Positions 33,679 to 42,628 are shown, numbered from the stretch's first letter. The stretch: DNA of 64,000 bases from an uncultured Lachnospiraceae bacterium (GCA_934352055.1 CAKRJY010000001.1:310001-374000), one strand, 5' to 3'. Numbers and translations are program-made. Notes: generated by a model from the sequence alone, not told the origin.

Positions 33679-35004
33679 CTACTCCGCTTCTCTGCGGATT
33701 CTTTCTAAATGTTCCCGGATTTTCTTTTCATATCCCATCTCTGTAGGCTCATAAAACTGCGTTCCTACCAATGCATCCGGCAGATATTGCTGCTGCACAT
33801 AATGATTTTTAAAATCATGCGCATATTGATAGCCAAGACCATGCCCAAGTTTTCCCGCAGATTTGTAATGAGAATCCTGTAAATGTGTCGGAATCGGTGG
33901 TGTCTGTCCATTCGCCACCATCTGCATAGCTGCGCCAATCGACAAATAGGACGCATTGCTTTTTGGTGCACAAGCCACGTAGTTTACTGCCTGCGCCAGA
34001 ATAATCTGACTTTCCGGCATACCAATGCGCTCCACTGCCTGCGCTGCCGCAACAGCCACTTGTAACGCCTGCGGATCTGCATTTCCGACATCTTCGGATG
34101 CGCAGATCATGATACGCCTTGCAATAAACTTCACATCCTCGCCTGCATAAAGCATCCGCGCCAGATAATAAATGGCTGCATCCGGGTCAGAACCTCGCAT
34201 ACTTTTGATAAAAGCAGAAATCGTATCATAGTGATTATCACCACTCTTATCATATTTCACAACACGTCTTTGAATGCATTCGCTCGCAACAGATAATGTA
34301 ATATGAATTTTCCCATCCGCTGATGGCTCCGTCGTCAGCACGCCCAGCTCAATTGCGGTAAGCGCACTTCTGGCATCTCCATTTGCCATATCACTCAAAA
34401 AATCAAGCGCATCATCATCAATTGTAGCCCCGTAAGAGCCAAGACCTTTTTCCTGATCCTGCAATGCACGCAGCAACAGTTTTTTGATGTCATCCTGGGA
34501 TAAAGGCTTTAATTCAAAGATGATAGATCTGGATAAAAGCGCTCCGTTGACCTCAAAATAAGGATTCTCCGTAGTTGCCCCCACCAGAATAATGGTTCCA
34601 TCCTCTACAAATGGCAAAAGATAATCCTGCTGTCCTTTGTTGAACCGATGAATCTCATCGATAAACAAAATCGTCTTTTTCCCATACATGCCACGCATAT
34701 TCTTAGCGTTTTCCACCACCTGCTCCATATCCTTCTTACCGGCTGCTGTTGCATTGATGGAAGTAAACTCTGCACTCGTTGTATGTGCGATCACTTTTGC
34801 AAGCGTCGTCTTCCCGGTTCCCGGTGGTCCATAAAAAATAATGGACGATATCTTATCCGCCATAATGGCGCGATACAAAAGCTTATCCTTGCCTATGATA
34901 TGCTGTTGTCCGACCACTTCATCCAATGTCGTCGGTCGCATGCGGGAAGCTAGTGGTGATTCTTTTTTCCCATTTTCCTGTCGCATATAATCAAATAAAT
35001 CCAT
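33679..35004 (-). CDS. rarA: Replication-associated recombination protein A (MgsA/RarA AAA+ ATPase)
   Basis: Clamp-loader-like AAA+ ATPase of 441 residues that acts at stalled replication forks. Walker A is IIFYGPPGTGKTTLAK near residue 55, Walker B TILFIDEIHRFNKGQQD near 107, sensor 1 GATTENPYFEVN, and the arginine-finger/sensor-2 region follows. The C-terminal tetramerisation domain has MRGSDPDAAIYYLARML and QNVKSNA-like ACAPKSNASYLSIG segments. GGAGGG precedes the ATG. It follows the aminotransferase region in the opposite reading order and has its own promoter at 35129-35157. Confidence 0.96.
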   Translation of the reverse strand: MDLFDYMRQENGKKESPLASRMRPTTLDEVVGQQHIIGKDKLLYRAIMADKISSIIFYGPPGTGKTTLAKVIAHTTSAEFTSINATAAGKKDMEQVVENAKNMRGMYGKKTILFIDEIHRFNKGQQDYLLPFVEDGTIILVGATTENPYFEVNGALLSRSIIFELKPLSQDDIKKLLLRALQDQEKGLGSYGATIDDDALDFLSDMANGDARSALTAIELGVLTTEPSADGKIHITLSVASECIQRRVVKYDKSGDNHYDTISAFIKSMRGSDPDAAIYYLARMLYAGEDVKFIARRIMICASEDVGNADPQALQVAVAAAQAVERIGMPESQIILAQAVNYVACAPKSNASYLSIGAAMQMVANGQTPPIPTHLQDSHYKSAGKLGHGLGYQYAHDFKNHYVQQQYLPDALVGTQFYEPTEMGYEKKIREHLERIRREAE

Positions 35005-35128
35005 AATCCCTCCGAAATTGCATTTTAAAACGCAACATCTTGCATATTAACTTGCATCTTTCTTGATTTTTCTTGCATTTTCGTTTCAAAATGCAGGATT
35101 TCATATCCGATTATGCATTCCACTTAAT

Positions 35129-35157
35129 AAGATACTAAAATTTTGCAGAAAGTACAA
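35129..35157 (-). promoter_or_regulatory. Likely rarA promoter
   Basis: TTGTAC (35152-35157), a 17-bp spacer, and TATCTT (35129-35134) on the minus strand, about 125 nt before the rarA start. The leader carries repeated ATGCAAG words. Confidence 0.55.
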
Positions 35158-35202
35158 GTCTTTTGTTGTATAAATTTCTTATTGCATCGTACCTTTCCAA
35201 TA

Positions 35203-35979
35203 TTACGGCTCCACCAACTGATCTACCGTGACAAATGTATACCCCATCTCCCTCAAAACCGGAATCAGCTGTCTTACGGCTTCCACCGTCGTCGGATAAG
35301 CGTCGTGCATTAAAATAATATCATTTTCCTTAACATTTTTCACTACTTCCGCGTAAATCCGCTCAGTGTTCTGGCTCTGCCAATCCAACGTGTCCACATG
35401 CCAAAAGACCCAGAACATGCCTGTGCGCTGTTCTAAGGATTTATTTTTGCAGCCATACGGCGGACGGAAAAATTGTGGACGTACACCGGTTAAGTTTTCC
35501 AGCAAATCATTTGTTTTTCTGATTTCTGTCAGCATCTCCTCTTCAGAGACCTCACATACATTGGCATGCGAATAGGTATGATTTCCAATCAAATGCCCTG
35601 CCTCATGCACTTCTTTTACAATCTTTGGATAACATTCTGCCTCTTTCCCCATCATAAAAAAAGTCGCCTTGACGTCCGCCTCAGAAAGAACCGCAAGTAT
35701 TTCCTGCGTATACAAAGGATGCGGCCCATCATCAAATGTCAGCGCAATTTTCTTTTTCTCCTTTTCCTGCTCACTGCACGCATCTATCCCTTGCTCACAT
35801 CCGGCATCCGCAGCCGTACTTCGCCACATTTTTTCAGCTTTTTGATACACGCACACCTGCCATAGCAGGCTGGCACCGATTCCTACCACACTCAATGCAT
35901 ACACCCATATTTTTTTCTTTTCCATAAAAAAAGCCAGCCCTGACTTTTTGCCAAGACTGGCTTTACTCATCTTCTTCAT
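35203..35979 (-). CDS. Polysaccharide deacetylase family protein (membrane-anchored)
   Basis: NodB-domain carbohydrate esterase (CE4), up to 258 residues. A single membrane anchor (IWVYALSVVGIGASLLWQVCV) precedes a short linker, so the catalytic domain is outside. The metal and base residues are visible: TFDDGPH, HTYSHANV (H-x3-H), FRPPYG, DTLDW and ILMHD near the end. It probably removes N-acetyl groups from peptidoglycan or another surface glycan. The start is unresolved: Met1 (35979) lacks a ribosome site, and the first 18 codons form the clpB terminator hairpin; Met19 (35925) gives a protein starting MEKKKIWVYA just ahead of the anchor. Confidence 0.88.
   Translation of the reverse strand: MKKMSKASLGKKSGLAFFMEKKKIWVYALSVVGIGASLLWQVCVYQKAEKMWRSTAADAGCEQGIDACSEQEKEKKKIALTFDDGPHPLYTQEILAVLSEADVKATFFMMGKEAECYPKIVKEVHEAGHLIGNHTYSHANVCEVSEEEMLTEIRKTNDLLENLTGVRPQFFRPPYGCKNKSLEQRTGMFWVFWHVDTLDWQSQNTERIYAEVVKNVKENDIILMHDAYPTTVEAVRQLIPVLREMGYTFVTVDQLVEP
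35926..35964 (-). terminator. clpB terminator inside the deacetylase start region
   Basis: Arms AAAGCCAGCCCTGAC and GCCAAGACTGGCTTT with a 5-T loop. Its three mismatches are G-U pairs only on the minus strand, giving a 15-bp stem followed by seven T residues. It lies 43 bp past the clpB stop. Confidence 0.88.
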
Positions 35980-36006
35980 ACTATAGGTTATGAAGGATTT
36001 GTTCTT

Positions 36007-38598
36007 TTATGCCTCATGCTTTACCACTGCAGTAAGTTCACATCCTGCCACATCAATATAGATGACATCGCCCATCTCCACTTCATCCGCCAAAATGCAT
36101 TTTGCTGCCATCGTCTCCACATATTTCTGCAAATAACGTTTGAGCGGTCTTGCACCGTAAACCGGGTCGTATCCATGATCTACAATATAGGCTTCTGCTT
36201 CCGGAGAAAGCTGTACACGTATCTCACGATCTGCAAGACGTTCATTCAATTCCTGCATCAAAAGCGTAACGATATGACCGATATTATCCTTGGTAAGTGG
36301 CTTGAAGAGAATCGTCTCATCCAGACGGTTCAAAAATTCCGGTCTGAAATGCTGCCGCAGTTCGTTCATGACCGCGTCCTCTGCCTCCGGTCTGATGTTG
36401 CCATTTTCATCAATACCATCGAGCAAATAAGAAGATCCAAGGTTACTTGTCATAATAATAATGGTATTTTTAAAATCGACCGTTCTGCCCTGCGAATCGG
36501 TAATACGTCCATCATCCAACACCTGCAAAAGTACATTAAAGACATCCGGATGTGCTTTTTCCACCTCATCAAACAGAACAACGGAATATGGTTTTCTACG
36601 GACAGCCTCTGTTAATTGACCGCCTTCGTCATAGCCTACATATCCTGGAGGCGCTCCGATCAGACGAGATACCGAATATTTCTCCATATATTCACTCATG
36701 TCCAGACGTACCATATTGTTTTCATCGTCAAAAAGACTTGCTGCAAGCGTTTTGGCTAGTTCTGTCTTACCGACACCTGTAGGTCCTAAGAATAAGAACG
36801 AACCAATTGGCTTATCCGGATCTTTGATACCGGCTTTTGAACGAATGATAGCCTCGCTGACTTTCGTTACACCTTCGTCCTGACCAATCACACGTTTGTG
36901 AAGCTCATCTGCCAGATGCAACGTCTTATTGCGTTCACTCTCATTAAGCTTTGCAACCGGAATTCCCGTCCAGCGGGAAATGATACGTGCAATCTCTTCC
37001 TCCGTAACACTTTCGTGTACGAGGCTCATATCTTTATTCTTAATCAGTTCTTCTTCCTGCTCCAATTGTTTTTCGAGCTGTGGCAGCTTGCCATACTGCA
37101 ATTCTGCTGCTTTTTCCAGATCATAATTCTGCTGTGCAATCTTAATCTCATTGCGCAGACTCTCTAATTCCTCACGCAGCTGTGAAACTTTTTCCACTGC
37201 ATGTTTCTCATTATCCCATTGTGCCTTCTGACCGGAGAATTTTTCACGCAGCTCGGAGAGTTCCTTCTGCAGGTTCTCCAGACGTTCCTTACTAAGGTGA
37301 TCGTCTTCTTTTTTGAGAGCCGTCTCCTCAATCTCCAACTGCATAATACGACGGTTGAGTTCATCCAGCTCTGTTGGCATAGAATCCAGCTCTGTCTTAA
37401 TCAAAGCACATGCCTCATCGACCAAATCAATCGCCTTATCCGGCAAAAACCGGTCTGTAATATAACGATTGGATAACGTAGCTGCTGATACCAGTGCGCC
37501 ATCCGTAATCTTAACACCGTGGAATACTTCATATCTGTCCTTTAAACCACGCAAAATGGATATGGTATCTTCTACCGATGGTTCATCCACCATAACCGGT
37601 TGGAAACGACGCTCGAGTGCAGGGTCTTTCTCGATATATTCCCGATACTCATCCAACGTTGTCGCACCAATACAGTGTAATTCACCACGTGCAAGCATTG
37701 GTTTTAACATGTTGCCTGCATCCATAGCGCCATCTGTTTTGCCTGCACCAACAATCGTGTGCAACTCATCAATAAAGAGGATGATTTCACCATCGGAGTT
37801 TTTAATTTCATCCAATACGGCTTTTAAACGTTCCTCAAATTCACCACGATATTTTGCACCGGCAACCAATGCTCCCATATCAAGAGCAAAAAGCTTTTTA
37901 TCTTTCAGTCCTTCTGGCACATCACCACGGACAATACGCTGCGCTAGGCCTTCTACTGCTGCCGTCTTACCTACGCCGGGTTCACCGATCAGCACCGGGT
38001 TATTTTTTGTCTTACGTGACAAAATACGAACCACATTCCGGATCTCAGCATCTCTGCCAATGACCGGATCCAGCTTCTGCTCACGCGCACGCTCCACCAT
38101 GTCGTAACCATACTTTTCCAATGTATCATAGGTTGCTTCCGGATTGTCCGTTGTCACTCTCTGGTTACCACGCACCGTAGAAAGTGCCTGCAAAAAGCGG
38201 TCTCTTGTAATTCCATATTCATGGAACAAATCTTTGATTGCACGGTTCGGATAACGAATCAGCGCAAGGAAAAGATGCTCTACGGAAACGTATTCATCTC
38301 CCATAGCCTTCGCTTCATCCTCTGCATGGATGAGTACCTGATTTAAGTCTTTGCCCACAAACACCTGACCACCGGAAACCTTCGTTCTTGCTTCCAGACG
38401 ACGTGTTGCATTTTCTTTAAAATGCTCCAGCTGGATTTCCATTTTTTCTATCATCTGTGGAATCAGACCATTTTCCTGTTGTAAAAGAGCAACCAGCAAA
38501 TGTTCCTGTTCAATTTCCTGATTGCCATAATCATATGCCAATTTTTCACAGTTCTGCACTGCTTCCATTGACTTTTGGGTAAACTTCTGAATGTTCAT
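36007..38598 (-). CDS. clpB: ATP-dependent chaperone ClpB
   Basis: Hsp104-type disaggregase of 863 residues. The N-terminal Clp repeat domain begins MNIQKFTQKSMEAVQNCE. The first AAA+ module has GEPGVGKTAAVEGLAQRI (about 204) and LFALDMGALVAGAKYRGEFEERLK. The coiled-coil middle domain (about 405-525) distinguishes it from ClpA/C. The second AAA+ module has FLFLGPTGVGKTELAKTLA (about 603) and VVLFDEVEKAHPDVFNVLLQ. GGGAGG before ATG 38598 sets the start. It is the third gene behind the CIRCE operator, after hsp20 and dnaJ, so it is probably under HrcA control; no CtsR box was seen. Confidence 0.96.
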   Translation of the reverse strand: MNIQKFTQKSMEAVQNCEKLAYDYGNQEIEQEHLLVALLQQENGLIPQMIEKMEIQLEHFKENATRRLEARTKVSGGQVFVGKDLNQVLIHAEDEAKAMGDEYVSVEHLFLALIRYPNRAIKDLFHEYGITRDRFLQALSTVRGNQRVTTDNPEATYDTLEKYGYDMVERAREQKLDPVIGRDAEIRNVVRILSRKTKNNPVLIGEPGVGKTAAVEGLAQRIVRGDVPEGLKDKKLFALDMGALVAGAKYRGEFEERLKAVLDEIKNSDGEIILFIDELHTIVGAGKTDGAMDAGNMLKPMLARGELHCIGATTLDEYREYIEKDPALERRFQPVMVDEPSVEDTISILRGLKDRYEVFHGVKITDGALVSAATLSNRYITDRFLPDKAIDLVDEACALIKTELDSMPTELDELNRRIMQLEIEETALKKEDDHLSKERLENLQKELSELREKFSGQKAQWDNEKHAVEKVSQLREELESLRNEIKIAQQNYDLEKAAELQYGKLPQLEKQLEQEEELIKNKDMSLVHESVTEEEIARIISRWTGIPVAKLNESERNKTLHLADELHKRVIGQDEGVTKVSEAIIRSKAGIKDPDKPIGSFLFLGPTGVGKTELAKTLAASLFDDENNMVRLDMSEYMEKYSVSRLIGAPPGYVGYDEGGQLTEAVRRKPYSVVLFDEVEKAHPDVFNVLLQVLDDGRITDSQGRTVDFKNTIIIMTSNLGSSYLLDGIDENGNIRPEAEDAVMNELRQHFRPEFLNRLDETILFKPLTKDNIGHIVTLLMQELNERLADREIRVQLSPEAEAYIVDHGYDPVYGARPLKRYLQKYVETMAAKCILADEVEMGDVIYIDVAGCELTAVVKHEA

Positions 38599-38626
38599 AT
38601 CTGTCACCTCCCATAATGGTATCTTA

Positions 38627-39598
38627 TCACGCCGATGCTTTTTCTGCACCTGCATATTCTCTTAATTTTTGTTTTGCTGTTTCATTCAAATGCTTTGGCA
38701 CTAAAACTTCCACCGTCACATACTGATCTCCATGGACTTTGCTGTTTCGCATGGAAACAATGCCTTTATTTTTCAAACGTATCTTACTTCCGGATTGTGT
38801 TCCTTCTTTAATCTTACACTCTACATCACCATAAAGCGTTGTCACACGTGCCACACCACCTAAAGCAGCTGTTGCAAACGGGACATGCACAACCGTGTAA
38901 ACATCCATACCTTCACGCCGGAATCCCGGTTTTTCCAATACATGCACATGTAAAAGCAAATCACCATTTTTGCCACCGCCCATACCGGGCTGTCCTTTTC
39001 CCGCCAGACGAACGGTTTTGCCTTCATCAATTCCTGCCGGGATGTGCACTGCGAGTGTCTGCGGCTGTCTGCCGGTCGGATCAGAAATCGTAATCTGCTT
39101 ATCACATCCAAAGGCTGCATCATCAAACGAAATGGTAATCTCGGCACGCAAATCCTCTCCTTTTCTTGCGCGATTGCCATAGCCTCTTGTTCTACCACCG
39201 AAACCGCTGGTGCGGCTACCGTGAAAGACTCCGCCAAAAAGGTCGTCAAAAATATCGCCCATATCGCCGCCTTCAAAATGGAATTCCATGCCATCGCCAT
39301 TACGATAAAAGCCTTTTCCACCGAATCCCTGTTCAGAGAATCCTCGCGCCTGATTCGGATCAAAGCCTTCGCTAAAAGCTGCGTGACCAAACTGATCGTA
39401 TAATTTTCTTTTTTCTTTATCGCTCAAAACGTCGTAAGCTTCCGTAATTTCTTTAAACTTCTCTTCTGCGTCCGCATTACCGGCATTGGTATCGGGATGG
39501 TATTTTTTTGCCAATCGCCGAAATGCCTTTTTGATTGTGCTTTCGTCCGCTTTCTTGTCGACGCCTAAGACTTCATAATAATCTCTCTTGGCAGACAT
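38627..39598 (-). CDS. DnaJ-class co-chaperone without zinc finger (CbpA-like)
   Basis: J-domain protein of 323 residues. The J domain (about 5-70) contains the HPD tripeptide in KKYHPDTNAGNADAEEKFKEI. A Gly/Phe-rich linker (FSEQGFGGKGFYRNGDG ... GFGGRTRGYGN) leads directly to the C-terminal substrate-binding domains (LAVHIPAGIDEGKTVRLAGKGQPG ... GDLLLHVHVLEKPGFRREG). The four CxxCxGxG zinc modules are missing, so it is a class II DnaJ rather than the canonical DnaJ partner of DnaK/GrpE. It lies 28 bp upstream of clpB, suggesting it feeds aggregates to the Hsp70/ClpB system. Confidence 0.93.
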   Translation of the reverse strand: MSAKRDYYEVLGVDKKADESTIKKAFRRLAKKYHPDTNAGNADAEEKFKEITEAYDVLSDKEKRKLYDQFGHAAFSEGFDPNQARGFSEQGFGGKGFYRNGDGMEFHFEGGDMGDIFDDLFGGVFHGSRTSGFGGRTRGYGNRARKGEDLRAEITISFDDAAFGCDKQITISDPTGRQPQTLAVHIPAGIDEGKTVRLAGKGQPGMGGGKNGDLLLHVHVLEKPGFRREGMDVYTVVHVPFATAALGGVARVTTLYGDVECKIKEGTQSGSKIRLKNKGIVSMRNSKVHGDQYVTVEVLVPKHLNETAKQKLREYAGAEKASA

Positions 39599-39672
39599 CC
39601 CAACTCACCTACTTTCTCACCTGCACATAGCATCTTTTTGCAATATGTTGCGTCGCTTTTTTTCTTGCAAGA

Positions 39673-39699
39673 AGGCTGGCTACAATCTGCAGCCAGCCT
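39673..39699 (-). other. Intercistronic hairpin between hsp20 and dnaJ
   Basis: Perfect arms AGGCTGGCT / AGCCAGCCT around a 9-nt loop in the 117-bp gap. No U-tract follows on the minus strand, so it more likely tunes or processes the polycistronic RNA than ends it. Confidence 0.6.
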
Positions 39700-39715
39700 C
39701 CTTTCTCATCACCGA

Positions 39716-40144
39716 TTACTCAATGGCAATCGTCTTTTTCTCTTCTACCTTCGGCTGGGCTTCCTTCTTTGGAATATCCAACTTCAATGTACCGTTCTCA
39801 AATTTTGCCTTGATATCTTCATGGGTGATATCTTCACCTACATAGAAGCTACGCTGGCAACTGCCACTGTAACGTTCCTTGCGGATGTACTTGCCATCCT
39901 CGGATTTCTCCTCATCATTGTTCGTTGTTGTGGCACTGATAATCAGATAGCCATCTTTCAATTCTGCATTTACATTTTCCTTGCTATATCCAGGAAGATC
40001 AATCACCACTTCATAACCTGTCTCAGTTTCTTTGACATCTGTCTGCATCAGATTGTTCTTTGTGCTCGCTGCACTCTTTCTCTCCTGTGGAAAAACAAAG
40101 AAATCATCCATAAAATCATTTCCAAAAATACTAGGCATTAACAT
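39716..40144 (-). CDS. Small heat-shock protein, Hsp20/alpha-crystallin family
   Basis: ATP-independent holdase chaperone of 142 residues. The N-terminal arm MLMPSIFGNDFMDDFF is typical of clostridial Hsp18. The alpha-crystallin domain runs from about residue 38 (QTDVKETETGYEVVIDLPGYSKENVNAELKDGYLIISA) to about 130. The conserved C-terminal strand motif is ENGTLKLDIPK, with an I/L-x-I/P-like end. GGAAGGAG sits 9 nt before ATG 40144. It is the first gene behind the CIRCE-controlled promoter, upstream of dnaJ and clpB. Confidence 0.95.
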   Translation of the reverse strand: MLMPSIFGNDFMDDFFVFPQERKSAASTKNNLMQTDVKETETGYEVVIDLPGYSKENVNAELKDGYLIISATTTNNDEEKSEDGKYIRKERYSGSCQRSFYVGEDITHEDIKAKFENGTLKLDIPKKEAQPKVEEKKTIAIE

Positions 40145-40224
40145 AAGTCATCGCTCCTTCCATATCATTAAAACTATTGTTTACATTCTCGTCTTGTTTT
40201 AACGTCTTTTCTTTTGACAATTAT

Positions 40225-40266
40225 GTTATAACACCTTTATTAGCACTCGTCAATAGTGAGTGCTAA
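40225..40266 (-). promoter_or_regulatory. CIRCE operator overlapping the hsp20 promoter
   Basis: A perfect CIRCE element, TTAGCACTC-9 nt-GAGTGCTAA, spans 40240-40266 and is the binding site of the HrcA repressor. On the minus strand a promoter TTGACG (40248-40253), 17 bp, TATAAC (40225-40230) overlaps it. Bound HrcA would cover the -35 box and spacer. Confidence 0.95.
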
Positions 40267-40317
40267 TATTTTTTGAAAATTCACAAAATCGTCACATATT
40301 TTCTTTTTGAACAGAAA

Positions 40318-40349
40318 AATCCCCAGGCAGCAACTGCTGTCTGAGGATT
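40318..40349 (-). terminator. Terminator after the CarD-like gene
   Basis: On the minus strand AATCCTCAG / CTGGGGATT with an inner CAGCA/TGCTG stem, followed by TTTTTC. One T-G pair makes it specific to this strand. Confidence 0.85.
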
Positions 40350-40361
40350 CCTATTCTCTTT

Positions 40362-40865
40362 TTATGCGATCACAGTATGTTCTGCAATATAGTTCTCTAC
40401 CTGATTTCTCGGGATATCAAGAACCGCCGCAATCTCAGAATATAACTGCATCTCCACTAATTTCATATAGCGTTCATCCAGCGCCGTCATCTTCTTGCCT
40501 CTGTCAATCCGCTCTTTTCCACGCTGACGCACTGTCTTTAACAAGCTAACCCAACGCTTTCCATCTAAACTGCGAATACAGTCTTTATATTCGTTTTCTC
40601 GCAATCGATCATTGGCAACCGTAATCAAATCAATCTGTGGCATTTCTCTCAGTAATGCCATAATATCGTCCTTTGTCATAACACGGCGAATAGACAGCTT
40701 TGGATTATCAACCGGTGCGTACATAATGCTCGTCTTGTCTGTCGTCGGCGCCAAATAATAATACTGCCGGTCTTTTGGCACATTTGGCATATCCAACGTA
40801 TCAATCCGGACAATCTCGCACACACCATGATGACCATACACAACGCGTTCGCCCACTTCAAACAT
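40362..40865 (-). CDS. CarD-family transcriptional regulator
   Basis: A 167-residue RNA-polymerase-binding regulator. The N-terminal CarD/TRCF RNAP-interaction (Tudor-like) domain is FEVGERVVYGHHGVCEIVRIDTLD ... YYYLAPTTDKTSIMYAPVDN (about 1-60). The helical C-terminal domain (about 70-165) binds DNA at the upstream edge of the bubble in characterised CarD proteins and stabilises open promoters. AGGATG before ATG 40865 is accepted; an upstream in-frame start extends into a region with no family similarity. The gene is monocistronic with a strong terminator. Confidence 0.92.
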   Translation of the reverse strand: MFEVGERVVYGHHGVCEIVRIDTLDMPNVPKDRQYYYLAPTTDKTSIMYAPVDNPKLSIRRVMTKDDIMALLREMPQIDLITVANDRLRENEYKDCIRSLDGKRWVSLLKTVRQRGKERIDRGKKMTALDERYMKLVEMQLYSEIAAVLDIPRNQVENYIAEHTVIA

Positions 40866-40982
40866 TTTGACACATCCTTTCCCAAATTTTGACAACTCGT
40901 ATGAGCCCGCAAAGTTTACACACATTTTACCTCGTTATAAACCTATTTTATCAACTTTTGCGAAAAAATGTAAGAGCGAATT

Positions 40983-42302
40983 TTAAATTTGTGTCATCAC
41001 AAAGATATCATAAATAGCCTTAATTGCATTCTCAAAGTCATTGTTGCTGACACCGATGATGATGTTCAACTCTGAAGATCCCTGATCGATCATTTTGACG
41101 TTGATATTTGCATGTGCAAGTGCTGAGAAGATTCTTCCTGCAGTACCACGAGTAGACTTCATGCCACGACCAACGACAGCGACCAATGCCAGATCTGCTT
41201 CCAGATCAATGATATCCGGATTCACGAGACGACGGATAGAAGAAATCACCTGCTGCTCTTTTCCTTCGAACTCTTCCTGATGTACAAAAACTGTCATGGT
41301 ATCAATACCGGATGGCATATGTTCAATGGAAATACCATTCTCCTCAAATGCTTCCAGCGCTTTACGACAGAAGCCCACTTCTGAGTTCATCATATCCTTA
41401 TCGATATTGACTGCTACAAAGCCCTTCTTGCCGGCAATACCGGTAATTGTATAATCTGCCTTTTGACAGGTGCTTTCCACAATCATAGTTCCCGGTTCTT
41501 CCGGTGCATTGGTATTCTTAATATTGATCGGAATACCAGCCTTACGCACTGGGAAAATAGCATCTTCATGAAGTACAGATGCACCCATGTAAGAAAGCTC
41601 GCGCAATTCTCTGTAAGTAATCACTCTGATCGGCTGTGCATTCTCTACAATTCTAGGATCTGCGACCAGACATCCGGAAACATCCGTCCAGTTCTCATAT
41701 ACGCTGGCATGCACGGCCTTCGATACAATCGAGCCTGTAATATCAGATCCACCTCTGGAGAATGTCTTTACATTGCCGTCGATATCACTTCCGTAAAATC
41801 CCGGAATCACGGCCTTTTCCACATGTGAGAGACGTTCTGCCATCGCCTTATCTGTTTTATAATCGTCAAAGTTACCATTCTCGTCAAAGAAGATCACTTC
41901 TGCCGCATCAATGAACTCATAGCCTAAGTAATTGGCCATAATGATACCATTTAAATACTCACCACGGCTGGCTGCATAATCTTCTCCGGCTTTGTCTGCG
42001 AATTTTTCTGCGATTGTTCTGAATTCATCTTCTAAAGAAAGTGTCAGATTCAGTCCATTGATAATGGAATTGTAACGTTCCTTAATTTTTTTCAATGCAC
42101 CCTTAAAATCTTCCTCTGCTTCTGCTAATGCATAACAGGAATAAAGCATATCTGTTACTTTCGTATCCTTTGCATTACGTTTTCCCGGCGCACTTGGCAC
42201 AACATAACGACGTGTCTCATCCGCGCGGATAATATCTCCTACCTTGGCAAACTGTGCTGCACTTGCCAGGGAACTTCCACCAAATTTTACTACTTTGACC
42301 AT
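40983..42302 (-). CDS. lysC: Aspartate kinase (monofunctional)
   Basis: First enzyme of the aspartate pathway to lysine, threonine and methionine; 439 residues. The kinase core starts VVKFGGSSLASAAQF with KFGGSS as the ATP-site signature, and FSRGGSDITGSIVSKAVHA near 215 is the aspartate-binding region. Two C-terminal ACT domains (from about 300 to the end, including VAVVGRGMKSTRGTAGRIFSALAHANINVKMIDQGSSELNIIIGV) bind the feedback amino acid. AAGGAG sits 8 nt before ATG 42302. No lysine riboswitch is visible in the leader of about 110 nt. Which end-product inhibits it cannot be read. Confidence 0.95.
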   Translation of the reverse strand: MVKVVKFGGSSLASAAQFAKVGDIIRADETRRYVVPSAPGKRNAKDTKVTDMLYSCYALAEAEEDFKGALKKIKERYNSIINGLNLTLSLEDEFRTIAEKFADKAGEDYAASRGEYLNGIIMANYLGYEFIDAAEVIFFDENGNFDDYKTDKAMAERLSHVEKAVIPGFYGSDIDGNVKTFSRGGSDITGSIVSKAVHASVYENWTDVSGCLVADPRIVENAQPIRVITYRELRELSYMGASVLHEDAIFPVRKAGIPINIKNTNAPEEPGTMIVESTCQKADYTITGIAGKKGFVAVNIDKDMMNSEVGFCRKALEAFEENGISIEHMPSGIDTMTVFVHQEEFEGKEQQVISSIRRLVNPDIIDLEADLALVAVVGRGMKSTRGTAGRIFSALAHANINVKMIDQGSSELNIIIGVSNNDFENAIKAIYDIFVMTQI

Positions 42303-42411
42303 TGTTTTACTCCTTAACACTTGTGTATATATAAAAACCGTCCGACCAAATCAGATGCTTTCTATATCTTATACTGTTTCATCCATCGTTGCTACAATAT
42401 ATCCGTTCTCG

Positions 42412-42441
42412 ATTATAGCATATTCTGTCAAGTGCACGCAA
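42412..42441 (-). promoter_or_regulatory. Extended -10 promoter of the aspartate kinase gene
   Basis: TGC-TATAAT with -10 at 42412-42417 and a partial -35 TTGCGT (42436-42441) at 18 bp on the minus strand, about 110 nt before the gene. Upstream lie a 13-bp tandem repeat (42456-42491) and three TTCACTTTGC-like boxes. Confidence 0.6.
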
Positions 42442-42455
42442 TGGAAAAGCTTTTC

Positions 42456-42570
42456 GGTTATTCCTTCTGGTTATTCCTTCTGGTTATTCCTGTATGCAAA
42501 GTGAAATTCTAAATTCCAGTTTTCCTACGCAAACCTAACCGCAAAGTGAATTTTTTAATCGTAAAGTGAT
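42456..42570. repeat. Short repeats upstream of the aspartate kinase promoter
   Basis: GGTTATTCCTTCT is repeated at 13-bp spacing (starts 42456, 42469, 42482). Next to it the word GCAAAGTGAA occurs at 42496-42505 and 42541-42550, with a variant GTAAAGTGAT at 42561-42570. No function can be assigned. The rest of 42571-42628 shows nothing recognisable. Confidence 0.6.
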
Positions 42571-42628
42571 CTGCTTTTTCCGGAATTCTCTATGGTTCTT
42601 GTACAATTTTTAACAAAATAGACATAGT

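Noticed and set aside
42303..42412. A lysine riboswitch ahead of aspartate kinase
   Set aside because: The leader is only about 110 nt and shows none of the conserved lysine-element helices.
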